Shown piece by piece: positions 16,618 through 25,124 of a DNA stretch of 64,000 nucleotides. Numbering within the stretch: position 1 is the stretch's first letter; every line of letters begins with the position of its first letter. Source of the stretch: Taishania pollutisoli (GTDB lineage Bacteria; Bacteroidota; Bacteroidia; Flavobacteriales_D; Crocinitomicaceae); assembly GCF_014518315.1 (NCBI RefSeq), contig NZ_JACVEL010000010.1:1-64000 (forward strand), given 5' to 3'. The translations under genes were made by a program, and so were the position numbers. Below the pieces are notes generated by a model. The model was not told the origin of the DNA. It did not search any database and worked only from the letters and a program-made list of their open reading frames with translations.

Positions 16618-17761
16618 CTTCCTGTGCCTGGTTTACTTCACGCACTACCTTTTCGTACAATTCTTCGTACATTGGCAGTATTGCAGAAAGTTCAAATTCT
16701 TCCGAACGTTTCTTCGCATTTAACTTGAATTGTGCCAGTATTTCATCCGATTCCAGCATGGAAATGGCATTTTTCGCCATGTCCTCCACATCCCCTACAT
16801 TGGAAAGGTATCCACTAAACCCATGTTGATTGACCTCCGGAATCCCGCCTGTATTGGATGAAATAACCGGTACACCAACGGCCATTGCTTCCAGGGCCGC
16901 CAATCCGAAACTTTCTGTTTCAGAAGGCAATAAAAATGCGTCGCACATCTCCAGCACTCGTTCCGTCCCGACAATTTTCCCTGTAAAAATAACCCGGTCT
17001 TCAATTCCCAAGGCACGACAAGTCCGTTCCGCTAATAAACGATCCGGGCCGTCTCCAACTAATAACAGCTTAGAAGGAACTTTTTCGTTAACCAGTTGGA
17101 ACACTTTTACCACATCCTCAACCCGTTTTACAGGGCGGAAATTAGAAATATGACACAATATTTTTTCTTGCTGTGTCGCATATTTACTGCGCTGGCACGG
17201 AGATAAGTATTCTTTATTCGCCGGTGGAACAAAATTCGGAATCACATGAATTTCGCGGTTGGTATTGAAATGTTCATAGGTTGATTTTTTCAAGCTTTCA
17301 GAAACAGCTGTGACTGCATTTGATTCATTCAGGCAGAACGTAATAACAGGTTCAAATGAAGGATCTTTTCCAACCAATGTAATATCTGTTCCGTGCAATG
17401 TGGTAATGAACGGAATTTCTATGCCTTGTGATTTTAATATCTGTGTTGCCATGAAAGCAGCGGACGCATGCGGTATGGCATAATGAACATGCAACAAATC
17501 CAGCTTTTCGTGTTTTACGACATCTACGATTTTACTTGCCAATTGAATTTCATACGGCTGGTAATCAAATAACGGATAGTCACTCAGGGCAACTTCGTGG
17601 TAAAAAATATTCTCACGAAAACTTCCCAGGCGGACAGGTTGTGCATACGTAATGAAATGAATCTCGTGTCCTTTCTGTGCCAGGGCTTTTCCCAACTCTG
17701 TTGCAACTACCCCACTCCCGCCAAATGTGGGATATAAAACCATTCCTACCTTCATGAACAA
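16610..17761 (-). CDS. bshA: N-acetyl-alpha-D-glucosaminyl L-malate synthase
   Basis: A 383-aa GT4 glycosyltransferase. The N-terminus M-K-V-G-M-V-L-Y-P-T-F-G-G-S-G-V-V-A is diagnostic of BshA, the first enzyme of bacillithiol synthesis, which links UDP-GlcNAc to L-malate. The segment H-V-H-Y-A-I-P-H-A-S and the C-terminal GT4 motif P-S-E-T-E-S-F-G-L-A-A-L-E-A are present. Bacillithiol is the usual low-molecular-weight thiol in this part of Bacteroidota. Two in-frame ATGs six bases apart exist (17761, 17755); the second (M-K-V-G) aligns better with the family. The 3' end overlaps the convergent unknown gene by 8 bases. bshB and bshC are not in the window. Confidence 0.93.
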   Translation of the reverse strand: MFMKVGMVLYPTFGGSGVVATELGKALAQKGHEIHFITYAQPVRLGSFRENIFYHEVALSDYPLFDYQPYEIQLASKIVDVVKHEKLDLLHVHYAIPHASAAFMATQILKSQGIEIPFITTLHGTDITLVGKDPSFEPVITFCLNESNAVTAVSESLKKSTYEHFNTNREIHVIPNFVPPANKEYLSPCQRSKYATQQEKILCHISNFRPVKRVEDVVKVFQLVNEKVPSKLLLVGDGPDRLLAERTCRALGIEDRVIFTGKIVGTERVLEMCDAFLLPSETESFGLAALEAMAVGVPVISSNTGGIPEVNQHGFSGYLSNVGDVEDMAKNAISMLESDEILAQFKLNAKKRSEEFELSAILPMYEELYEKVVREVNQAQEAI

Positions 17762-17867
17762 CCGTTTTTTTGTTTAATAATGACCGAACAAAGTTAACGA
17801 AACATATCCATTCCCGGTTTCAATAGCGATCGTATTCTTGTTATCTTGATGTTAAAAAAAACTCCTT

Positions 17868-18737
17868 TTAAGCAGGTTTTTGCCCTCTGACCATCCGGTC
17901 TTTTTCTTGTAAATCCTGTTTCAGTTCTACCTGTTCAAACCCATATTTTTTGAGCAATTCAACCATTTCAGCTCCGTATTGTTCATTGATTTCGAAGTAC
18001 AACCATCCTCCCGGTTTCAATGCGCGGGAGGCAAAAGAAGTAATCGTATCGTAGAAAATCAACGGGGAATCATCACTGACGAACAAGGCGATATGAGGTT
18101 CGTGTTCCAGCACATGTTCTTGTATTCCTGTCTTCTCATTCTCTTTCACATACGGAGGATTGGAAACAATAATATCCATGGTGTTTTCTTCTGTTTCCGG
18201 ATCCCGCGACAAAATATCCCATTGTTCAAAACGGACATCTAACTGATTCAATGCCGCATTCTCAACCGACAAGGAAAGGGCCGCCTGCGATACATCTATC
18301 CCTGTAACAGCTGCCTGTGGAAATTGCTGCTTTAATGCAAGGGCAATGCAACCGCTCCCGGAGCACACATCTACAATTTTTTGCATATCGGCATATTGCG
18401 ATTTAACGATCCAATCCACCAACTCCTCTGTCTCCGGGCGCGGGATCAGCGCACGTGCATCTGTTTTAAGAATCAAACCGTAAAACTCAGTCTCCCCGTG
18501 TATGTATTGAAATGGTTCGTGATTGAGCAATCGCTTTACAACTGACCGGAAAAACAACAAGTCAGACTCACTCATGCGAATCTGATCCGACAACAGCAAA
18601 TCTGCCGGGGTTATATGGAGTCGTTTTTCAGCACACAACTGAAACATCATTCTGATCTCACGATCTGAAAAAACGGGTTTTAACCGGTCATTGAAATAAT
18701 GCTTAACCGATTTTAAGGAGTTATCCGCAACAAACAT
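17868..18737 (-). CDS. prmC: Peptide chain release factor N5-glutamine methyltransferase
   Basis: A 289-aa methyltransferase that methylates the glutamine of the GGQ motif in release factors RF1/RF2. The N-terminal helical domain is followed by R-A-L-I-P-R-P-E-T-E-E-L-V, SAM motif I V-D-V-C-S-G-S-G-C-I-A-L-A, and the substrate motif N-P-P-Y-V. All are characteristic of PrmC (HemK). It starts 2 bases after the end of the beta-barrel protein gene, so the two are co-transcribed. Length is normal. Confidence 0.94.
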   Translation of the reverse strand: MFVADNSLKSVKHYFNDRLKPVFSDREIRMMFQLCAEKRLHITPADLLLSDQIRMSESDLLFFRSVVKRLLNHEPFQYIHGETEFYGLILKTDARALIPRPETEELVDWIVKSQYADMQKIVDVCSGSGCIALALKQQFPQAAVTGIDVSQAALSLSVENAALNQLDVRFEQWDILSRDPETEENTMDIIVSNPPYVKENEKTGIQEHVLEHEPHIALFVSDDSPLIFYDTITSFASRALKPGGWLYFEINEQYGAEMVELLKKYGFEQVELKQDLQEKDRMVRGQKPA

Positions 18738-18739
18738 TT

Positions 18740-19432
18740 TTAGTTCTTTCTACCAAAATAATAGGTATATCCGAGTCCAAAGGTAATGATTTGTGATGAT
18801 TTTGAATATTCCTTCGGCTCCCACCCCCCGCTCATTTGCGTCCCCAATTGGTGTGGTGTGAATATGAACCCCTGGAAAGTATACCCGATGGTCAGACGAT
18901 AGGAAGAATGTTCTGTTGCACTCAAAATAAATCCGACTGTAGGCTCTACAAATCCGGAATCAAAACGGTAGGCTCCACCGCGGATTTTGTCGTTCAGGTC
19001 GGTATCGAGAATGTGCCAGTTATATCCCACTTTCACGGAAAAATCCATGGCAAAACGCGTTGTATAAAATTTTTCGTACCCGAATTTCAGAAAGCCACCC
19101 AGGGAATGCATCACCCCATCCAACGGTTCCGGTGTTCTGAATTCATTGACGGCATAATGGATGTAGCGGAATCCTGCTCCGAACACAATTGAATTGGGCA
19201 GGGAATACTGGTAATACGGATTCACATCTACAATTCCCCGCATGATGCTCTCAAACGGTTTGTTAACGGTTGCGTTCGGCAAACCCGCGACCAGGTTGAA
19301 GGTATGCTTCGGTGTAATTTCACCCACAGGTTCATACGAATTGTCTACAATGATCCCGACTCCTTCATCCTGGGAAAAAGCGCACTGACAAGTTAGTGCT
19401 CCCGCTATTAACATATTTCTGAACATCTTCAT
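18740..19432 (-). CDS. Putative outer-membrane beta-barrel protein
   Basis: A 230-aa protein with a signal peptide (residues 1-20, ending A-F-S-Q). It shows alternating amphipathic beta-strands rich in Tyr, Phe and Gly, for example F-G-A-G-F-R-Y-I-H-Y-A and T-F-G-L-G-Y-T-Y-Y-F, with an aromatic residue close to the C-terminus as in barrel proteins. An 8- to 10-strand barrel is likely. It precedes prmC with a 2-base gap on the minus strand and is divergent from uvrA. The role is unknown. Confidence 0.7.
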   Translation of the reverse strand: MKMFRNMLIAGALTCQCAFSQDEGVGIIVDNSYEPVGEITPKHTFNLVAGLPNATVNKPFESIMRGIVDVNPYYQYSLPNSIVFGAGFRYIHYAVNEFRTPEPLDGVMHSLGGFLKFGYEKFYTTRFAMDFSVKVGYNWHILDTDLNDKIRGGAYRFDSGFVEPTVGFILSATEHSSYRLTIGYTFQGFIFTPHQLGTQMSGGWEPKEYSKSSQIITFGLGYTYYFGRKN

Positions 19433-19532
19433 ATCGCTAATCTATAAAAAAAACGTTATAAACAAAGAAAAGTTGTGTCTCATCCGTATGTTTTACCTTC
19501 AAAATTGTCACCTGCATTTCACAATTTGTAAT

Positions 19533-19540
19533 TATTTTTG
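19533..19540 (+). promoter_or_regulatory. -7 box giving a near-leaderless start of uvrA
   Basis: TATTTTTG, a perfect TAnnTTTG, ends 4 bases before the uvrA ATG at 19545, the same spacing as for the BatA-like gene at 861. No TTG is present at 19 nt upstream; the nearest is at 25 nt. The mRNA would start at or beside the start codon. Confidence 0.45.
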
Positions 19541-19544
19541 CACC

Positions 19545-22316
19545 ATGGCAAAGCAATCATACATTGAGATCAAAGGTGCACGTGTTCACAACCTCAAAAA
19601 CCTAAATGTAAACATCCCACACGGGAAATTTACCGTTATTACCGGGCTGTCCGGATCGGGGAAATCGTCACTGGCATTTGACACATTGTATGCAGAAGGC
19701 CAACGCCGGTACATTGAAAGTTTATCTTCTTATGCCCGCCAGTTTTTGGGAAAACTGGATAAGCCGGAAACGGATTACATCAAAGGGATCGCTCCGGCAA
19801 TTGCGATTGAACAAAAAGTCATTTCCAACAACCCGCGTTCAACAGTCGGGACGACAACGGAAATCTACGATTACCTCAAATTATTATTCGCACGGGTCGG
19901 AAAAACCTATTCTCCTGTCAGCGGAAAGGAAGTAAAACGGCATTCAGTAACGGACGTAATTAATTTCCTGAAGGAATTACCGGATAATGAACGCATCCTG
20001 ATTCTTTGCCCGATTCCGAACATGCAGACTTACGGTATTCAGGAACAATTTAAAATACTGATACAACAGGGATTTTCCCGCATTTTTCTGAACGGAGAAT
20101 TGCTGGAGATCGCTGAAATTGCGGATGCACCACCTGCCGGAAGTGAATCAGCCCGATTAATCATTGACAGGGCTACTGCCGACACGTCAAGTGAAGAAGC
20201 GACCGGACGTCTGGGAGATTCTGTACACCTGGCCTTTACAGAAGGAAACGGTGAATGCAGTATCTATACGATGAGTGACAAGAAGGAACATCCGTTCTCT
20301 ATCCGTTTTGAATTAGACGGAATGGAGTTCCAGGTTCCCAACGAGCATTTCTTTACATTCAACAACCCGTTCGGTGCGTGTAAAACGTGCGAAGGATACG
20401 GGCAAATCATCGGAATTGATGAAGATTTGGTGATTCCGAATAAAAACCTGAGTGTGTACGATGGTGCCATTTTACCGTGGAAAGGAGAAACCATGAGTGA
20501 ATACGCAAATCAACTGATTTACAGCGCATCGAAGTTTGACTTCCCGGTTCACCGGCCAGTCAAAGATCTGACTCCCGAGCAATATAAGTTACTGTGGAAA
20601 GGAAACAAGCACTTCATGGGGCTGGACGAGTTTTTCAACTTCCTGGAAACGCAAACCTATAAGATTCAATACCGGGTGATGCTGTCGCGTTACCGCGGAA
20701 AAACATACTGCCCGGAATGTCATGGCACACGCTTGCGCGGGGATGCCAACTATGTAAAAGTAAACGGAAAATCCATTACGGATATCGTGCTGACTCCTAT
20801 TGACCAGGTATTGCCGTTTTTTCAGCAACTGGATTTAGGAGAATATGATAAACAGGTTTCCAAGCGGATTTTACCTGAGATTACCAATCGGTTAGACTTC
20901 CTGTGTAATGTCGGCCTGGGATATCTGACATTGAATCGCCAGTCGAATTCACTATCGGGTGGAGAGTCGCAACGCATCAACCTGGCCACTTCTCTGGGAA
21001 GTAGTCTTGTCGGATCAATGTACATCCTTGACGAGCCTTCGATCGGGCTCCATCCAAGGGATACAGAGCGATTGATCACCGTATTGCACCGTCTGCGCGA
21101 TTTAGGAAATACCGTAATCGTGGTGGAACACGAAGAAGACATCATGCGTGCCGCGGATGAAATTCTGGATATTGGCCCGATGGCAGGTGTGTACGGCGGT
21201 GAAGTTGTTTTCCAGGGTACACACGACGACTTAGTGAAAGCGAACAGCATCACTGCTGATTACCTGACAGGAAAACGCCGGATTCCGGTTCCGCAACTGC
21301 GCAGAAAACAAAAAAACATATTGAAATTTTCCGGGGTACGGAAGCATAACCTGCATGACGTGGAAGTAACAATTCCGCTGAATAATCTGGTATGTATTAC
21401 CGGGGTGAGCGGATCCGGAAAATCGACACTGATTAAGGACATCGTTTACCCGGCTGTTCGCAATAAGCTGGGAGAAATTTCATTGGCCACCCAGCAATTT
21501 GAAACGGAGGGTGACTGGAAAATGATCAAAGCGGTGGAATTGGTGGACCAGAATCCGATCGGAAAGTCATCGCGGAGCAACCCGGTCACTTATGTGAAAG
21601 CGTTTGATGAAATCCGTGAGTTATTTGCCAGTCAGCCGCTTGCGAAAACAAGGGGTTACAAACCCGGTTTTTTTAGCTTCAATGTGGAAGGTGGACGCTG
21701 TGAAATGTGTGAAGGAGAGGGTAAAATTACCGTCGGAATGCAATTCATGGCCGATATTCACCTGACGTGTGAAGCGTGTAACGGAACCCGCTACAAAGCG
21801 GAAACGCTGGAAGTCGAATACCGTGGAGTCAACATTTCCCAGCTACTGGAAATGGACATTGAGAATGCATTGGTATTTTTCAAAGAAAAGAACGGAAAGC
21901 TGGAAGAAAAAATCGTTGAGAAAATTCAACCGTTGTTTGATGTTGGTCTGGGGTATTTGAAACTGGGACAATCATCCAGTACGATGAGCGGCGGAGAAGC
22001 ACAACGCATCAAACTCGCTTCATTCTTATCAAAAGGCAGTAAAGTACCATCTACCTTGTTTATTTTTGATGAACCGACAACCGGATTGCATTTTCACGAT
22101 ATCGATAAGTTGATTATCGCATTCAATCGCCTGGTAGATGCGGGACACTCCATTATCGTAATCGAACACAACGGGGAAGTGATCAAGTGTGCGGACTGGG
22201 TGATCGACCTGGGACCGGAAGGTGGTGTCAACGGAGGGCAAGTTGTGTTTACAGGTACTCCGGAAGAGTTGGTTCAATGTAAGCAAAGTTATACGGGGCA
22301 GCATTTGCGCTTGTAA
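19545..22316 (+). CDS. uvrA: Excinuclease ABC subunit A
   Basis: A 923-aa DNA damage sensor of nucleotide excision repair. The start is the ATG beginning M-A-K-Q-S-Y-I-E-I-K-G-A-R-V-H-N-L, the usual UvrA N-terminus. A longer frame from 19473 adds 24 unrelated residues and crosses the -7 box. Both ABC halves are complete: G-L-S-G-S-G-K-S-S and G-V-S-G-S-G-K-S-T Walker A motifs, two L-S-G-G-E / M-S-G-G-E signatures, and zinc modules C-K-T-C, C-P-E-C, C-E-M-C and C-E-A-C. The stop codon sits at the edge of the dispersed repeat that follows, whose left border reads TTGTAAGTTG. Confidence 0.96.
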   Translation: MAKQSYIEIKGARVHNLKNLNVNIPHGKFTVITGLSGSGKSSLAFDTLYAEGQRRYIESLSSYARQFLGKLDKPETDYIKGIAPAIAIEQKVISNNPRSTVGTTTEIYDYLKLLFARVGKTYSPVSGKEVKRHSVTDVINFLKELPDNERILILCPIPNMQTYGIQEQFKILIQQGFSRIFLNGELLEIAEIADAPPAGSESARLIIDRATADTSSEEATGRLGDSVHLAFTEGNGECSIYTMSDKKEHPFSIRFELDGMEFQVPNEHFFTFNNPFGACKTCEGYGQIIGIDEDLVIPNKNLSVYDGAILPWKGETMSEYANQLIYSASKFDFPVHRPVKDLTPEQYKLLWKGNKHFMGLDEFFNFLETQTYKIQYRVMLSRYRGKTYCPECHGTRLRGDANYVKVNGKSITDIVLTPIDQVLPFFQQLDLGEYDKQVSKRILPEITNRLDFLCNVGLGYLTLNRQSNSLSGGESQRINLATSLGSSLVGSMYILDEPSIGLHPRDTERLITVLHRLRDLGNTVIVVEHEEDIMRAADEILDIGPMAGVYGGEVVFQGTHDDLVKANSITADYLTGKRRIPVPQLRRKQKNILKFSGVRKHNLHDVEVTIPLNNLVCITGVSGSGKSTLIKDIVYPAVRNKLGEISLATQQFETEGDWKMIKAVELVDQNPIGKSSRSNPVTYVKAFDEIRELFASQPLAKTRGYKPGFFSFNVEGGRCEMCEGEGKITVGMQFMADIHLTCEACNGTRYKAETLEVEYRGVNISQLLEMDIENALVFFKEKNGKLEEKIVEKIQPLFDVGLGYLKLGQSSSTMSGGEAQRIKLASFLSKGSKVPSTLFIFDEPTTGLHFHDIDKLIIAFNRLVDAGHSIIVIEHNGEVIKCADWVIDLGPEGGVNGGQVVFTGTPEELVQCKQSYTGQHLRL

Positions 22317-22585
22317 GTTGCGGAATTTGCATAAGTGATTGAAAAAATGTTGGGATTCCTTCTTATTTTCTTTTGGCTTTGATCCAAAAGAAACAAAAGA
22401 TCAAGGTAAAAAAATGCTACCCTCCACTCTCTGACCGACTCTTGAAATTTAGTTGGAGTAATTCTTCTTGCAGAAGAAAACGATAAACGCCTTCAACAAA
22501 TTTACTACGTGTCGGCCATTTACGCCATCGCTTCCCGCTTTTTTACCTCCCAAACACGCTTTTCTAATTCGTCTTTGAGGATGTT
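22313..22585. repeat. Long direct repeat, copy 1 (perfect 205-bp core at 22381-22585)
   Basis: Bases 22381-22585 are identical to 22726-22930. The block is preceded in both copies by a looser head that starts GTAAGTTG and runs through a GTGATGGAA-like stretch and ATGTTGGGAT. At the junction of head and core there are nested palindromes: CTTTTGG...CCAAAAG and CTTGATC-like...GATCAAG. The core holds no open reading frame of useful length. It looks like a dispersed intergenic element of this genome and not protein coding. Its left border overlaps the uvrA stop codon. Confidence 0.85.
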
Positions 22586-22649
22586 GTTTTTCTATCCATG
22601 ATTAAACTGTCATTAGTTAGGGATAAAGTAAGTATACTTGTAATGCAGT

Positions 22650-22930
22650 TGTAAGTTGTGGGGATTGTGTAAGTGATGGAAACTGCATAAAATGTTGGGA
22701 TTTATTTGTATTTTTCTTTTGGCTTGATCCAAAAGAAACAAAAGATCAAGGTAAAAAAATGCTACCCTCCACTCTCTGACCGACTCTTGAAATTTAGTTG
22801 GAGTAATTCTTCTTGCAGAAGAAAACGATAAACGCCTTCAACAAATTTACTACGTGTCGGCCATTTACGCCATCGCTTCCCGCTTTTTTACCTCCCAAAC
22901 ACGCTTTTCTAATTCGTCTTTGAGGATGTT
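22650..22930. repeat. Long direct repeat, copy 2 (perfect 205-bp core at 22726-22930)
   Basis: The second copy of the 205-bp block, 345 bp downstream in the same orientation. Identity over the core is complete by eye. The head (22650-22725) differs from copy 1 at many bases and has a longer spacer between its GTGATGGAA stretch and ATGTTGGGAT. Copy 2 keeps the palindrome CTTGATC...GATCAAG intact, whereas copy 1 has an extra T in it. The full-length core identity points to recent duplication or gene conversion. Confidence 0.85.
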
Positions 22931-22988
22931 TCTTTATATAACCTATTAAAAACAAGCGCTTAAACTCAAAATAGCATCTTTATTTAAT

Positions 22989-23083
22989 GCGTGGGATTTG
23001 CGTGAGTGATGGAAGCGGCATCCTCCGGATTTGTCCGGAGATACAGCGGACAGCACGACCCGAAGCAATGAGGGACACGCCCT
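22989..23083 (+). repeat. Structured intergenic element related to the heads of the long repeats
   Basis: About 95 bp beginning GCGTGGGATTTGCGTGAGTG, which matches the heads of both long repeats, then continuing into GAAGCGGCATC. It contains a perfect 7-bp hairpin CTCCGGA-TTTG-TCCGGAG (23023-23040) and a possible closing stem GCGTG (22989-22993) with CACGC (23076-23080). The GAAGCGGCATCC...ACAGCGGACAG...GACCCGAAG layout is one I associate with frequently repeated intergenic elements in flavobacteria, possibly the Flavo-1 RNA family. That assignment is unverified. It ends about 50 bp before the M1 peptidase gene. Confidence 0.6.
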
Positions 23084-23134
23084 GAAACACTTGTTCCGTG
23101 AGATTTTACTTATTTTCGTAGAAATTCTTCTTTC

Positions 23135-24754
23135 ATGTTGCGCATTCTTCTGTTGCTGTTGGTACCACTGACAGGTTTTTCACAATTTACATTCGAGGAT
23201 ACTTTAAAAGGTAGTATGACACCTGAGCGTTCCTGGTGGGACGTACAGCATTACGCCATTGTTTTACGCGATGTGAACGCTGTTACGAAATCCATCAAAG
23301 GAACGGTTACCATTGATTTTAAAGTCGTGGAAGCAGGAAAGCACATTCTACAGATCGATCTCCAACATCCCCTGGTCATTGACAGCGCGACAACCAACAG
23401 AAACGGAACGGATGAACAATTATCATTCAAACGCATCACATCCAACGTTTACCATCTTGCATTTCCTGTGGATATTGATCCAATGACTTATGGCAACGTA
23501 ACGATTCACTACAGCGGAACGCCTGTAGAAGCGAAAAATGCTCCCTGGGACGGTGGAGTTGTATGGACAACCGATAAAAGCGGCAATCCGTTCATCGTAA
23601 CTGCTTGTCAGGGAATCGGAGCCAGTGCCTGGTGGCCGTGTAAAGATCATGGAGCGGACGAACCGGATGCCGGAGCCCTGATTTCTGTTACAACACCGTC
23701 CCAATTGATGAACATTTCCAATGGTCAGTTGATTGAGAACAGGTTGAAGAACGACACACGCACAACTGTATGGGAGGTGAAAAATCCGATTAATATTTAC
23801 GGGATTAACTTCAATATCGGGAATTATACCTCCTGGGATTCTATTTACATAGGAGAAAAAGGAGAACTGAACATGCAATTTTATGTGTTGCGGGAAAACC
23901 TTGCGAAGTCTAAACTGCAATTCCGGGACGCATTTCGCATGATGAAAGCATTTGAATACTGGTTTGGCCCGTATCCGTTTTACGAGGACGGTTACAAACT
24001 TGTGGAAGTTCCTTATTTGGGTATGGAACACCAAAGTTCTGTAACATACGGAAATGGATACAAGAACGGGTATAAAGGAACTGATTTGTCAGCTACCGGA
24101 TGGGGGTTGAAATGGGATTTTATCATTGTACATGAAAGCGGCCACGAATGGTTTGCAAATAATATCACTTGCGAAGACAATGCGGATATGTGGATTCACG
24201 AAAGCTTCACCACGTATTCAGAGGGACTTTTTACAGAATTTTATTACGGAAAAGATGCCGGAGCCAACTACCTTCGGGGAATCAGGAAGAATATTCTCAA
24301 TGACCGTCCGATTATCGGAGAATATGGTGTCAATCATCCCGGATCGTACGATATGTACTACAAAGGAGCCAATATGCTCCATACACTTCGCCAGGTGGTA
24401 AACAATGATGAACAATGGCGGCAGTTGCTGCGGGAACTAAACGTGGATTTTTATCATCAGACAGTTACTACAGCTGACGTGGAACGTTACATCGGTTCAT
24501 TTTTAAAAATGGATCTCTCTGCTTTCTTTGATCAGTACCTGCGTACCACAAAGGTTCCGCAACTGGAAACAATTAGAAAAGGGAATAAGATTCGGTATCG
24601 TTGGAGCAACTGTGTAGAAGGATTCCGCATGCCCGTAGATGTGAATACAGAAAAAGGGCGGATTCGTCTGTATCCGACCAAAGTCACGCAAATTATCAAG
24701 GTGAAGAACATCCTGATAGATGAAAACTACTATGTTAAACAAGTTCAACAGTAG
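23135..24754 (+). CDS. Secreted M1-family metallopeptidase
   Basis: A 539-aa zinc aminopeptidase-like protein with a signal peptide (residues 1-16, ending G-F-S-Q). The zinc site is complete: H333-E334-S-G-H337 and the third ligand Glu356 in W-I-H-E-S-F. The substrate motif is G-M-E-H-Q near 296-300, where M1 enzymes usually have G-A/M-M-E-N. The N-terminal beta domain is visible from about residue 35. The long C-terminal helical domain of animal and E. coli M1 enzymes is short here. It has no T9SS sorting tail, so it is probably periplasmic or surface-retained. It stands alone downstream of the repeat region; a TATTTTCG box near 23111 is a weak promoter candidate. Confidence 0.88.
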   Translation: MLRILLLLLVPLTGFSQFTFEDTLKGSMTPERSWWDVQHYAIVLRDVNAVTKSIKGTVTIDFKVVEAGKHILQIDLQHPLVIDSATTNRNGTDEQLSFKRITSNVYHLAFPVDIDPMTYGNVTIHYSGTPVEAKNAPWDGGVVWTTDKSGNPFIVTACQGIGASAWWPCKDHGADEPDAGALISVTTPSQLMNISNGQLIENRLKNDTRTTVWEVKNPINIYGINFNIGNYTSWDSIYIGEKGELNMQFYVLRENLAKSKLQFRDAFRMMKAFEYWFGPYPFYEDGYKLVEVPYLGMEHQSSVTYGNGYKNGYKGTDLSATGWGLKWDFIIVHESGHEWFANNITCEDNADMWIHESFTTYSEGLFTEFYYGKDAGANYLRGIRKNILNDRPIIGEYGVNHPGSYDMYYKGANMLHTLRQVVNNDEQWRQLLRELNVDFYHQTVTTADVERYIGSFLKMDLSAFFDQYLRTTKVPQLETIRKGNKIRYRWSNCVEGFRMPVDVNTEKGRIRLYPTKVTQIIKVKNILIDENYYVKQVQQ

Positions 24755-25124
24755 TTTTTAAAACAGTTCTTTTTTAATCGGTTGGTATTTCTACCACAGA
24801 TGCACGAATAAAAAAGGACGAACAACGGAAAGAATGACACGAATGAACTGTCAATAGGTAATCGGTGTATCTGTGGTTATGGAACAAAAGACAACTCGTC
24901 CTAAAACAGTTTCAACAGACTTAAACATTTGTGTAAACTCATTCAATACTATTTAATCATCCAACTTTCAGAACCGTGCCTTTTAAAATTATTCAATTTC
25001 TTGGTATTCACTTTACCATTTCCGGTTGTTGAACCGAAAATTTGTATATTAGCCGGGATGTAGTCATTGCATGTGCAAGCTACACGAACTGTATGTGTGT
25101 GAATTTTAATACTGAATCAGATCT
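24755..25124. other. 370-bp intergenic region with one MITE-like element
   Basis: No open reading frame worth calling. The left part carries the inverted-repeat element at 24793-24877. The right part (about 24880-25124) is ordinary AT-rich spacer leading to the permease gene. I see no convincing TAnnTTTG box in it. Confidence 0.6.
24793..24877. repeat. Small inverted-repeat (MITE-like) element
   Basis: An 85-bp segment bounded by ACCACAGATGCAC on the left and GTGTATCTGTGGT on the right, which are reverse complements at 12 of 13 positions. The interior is AT-rich and non-coding. Similar ACCACAGAT-ended intergenic elements are familiar from many bacterial genomes, but no second copy occurs in this window, so mobility is not shown. 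Confidence 0.5.

Noticed and set aside
19473-19544. Longer N-terminus for UvrA
   Set aside because: The added 24 residues are unlike the family and would cross the TATTTTTG promoter box.
22313-22930. CRISPR array
   Set aside because: Two long 205-bp copies with a non-spacer-like gap, no short regular repeats and no cas genes nearby.
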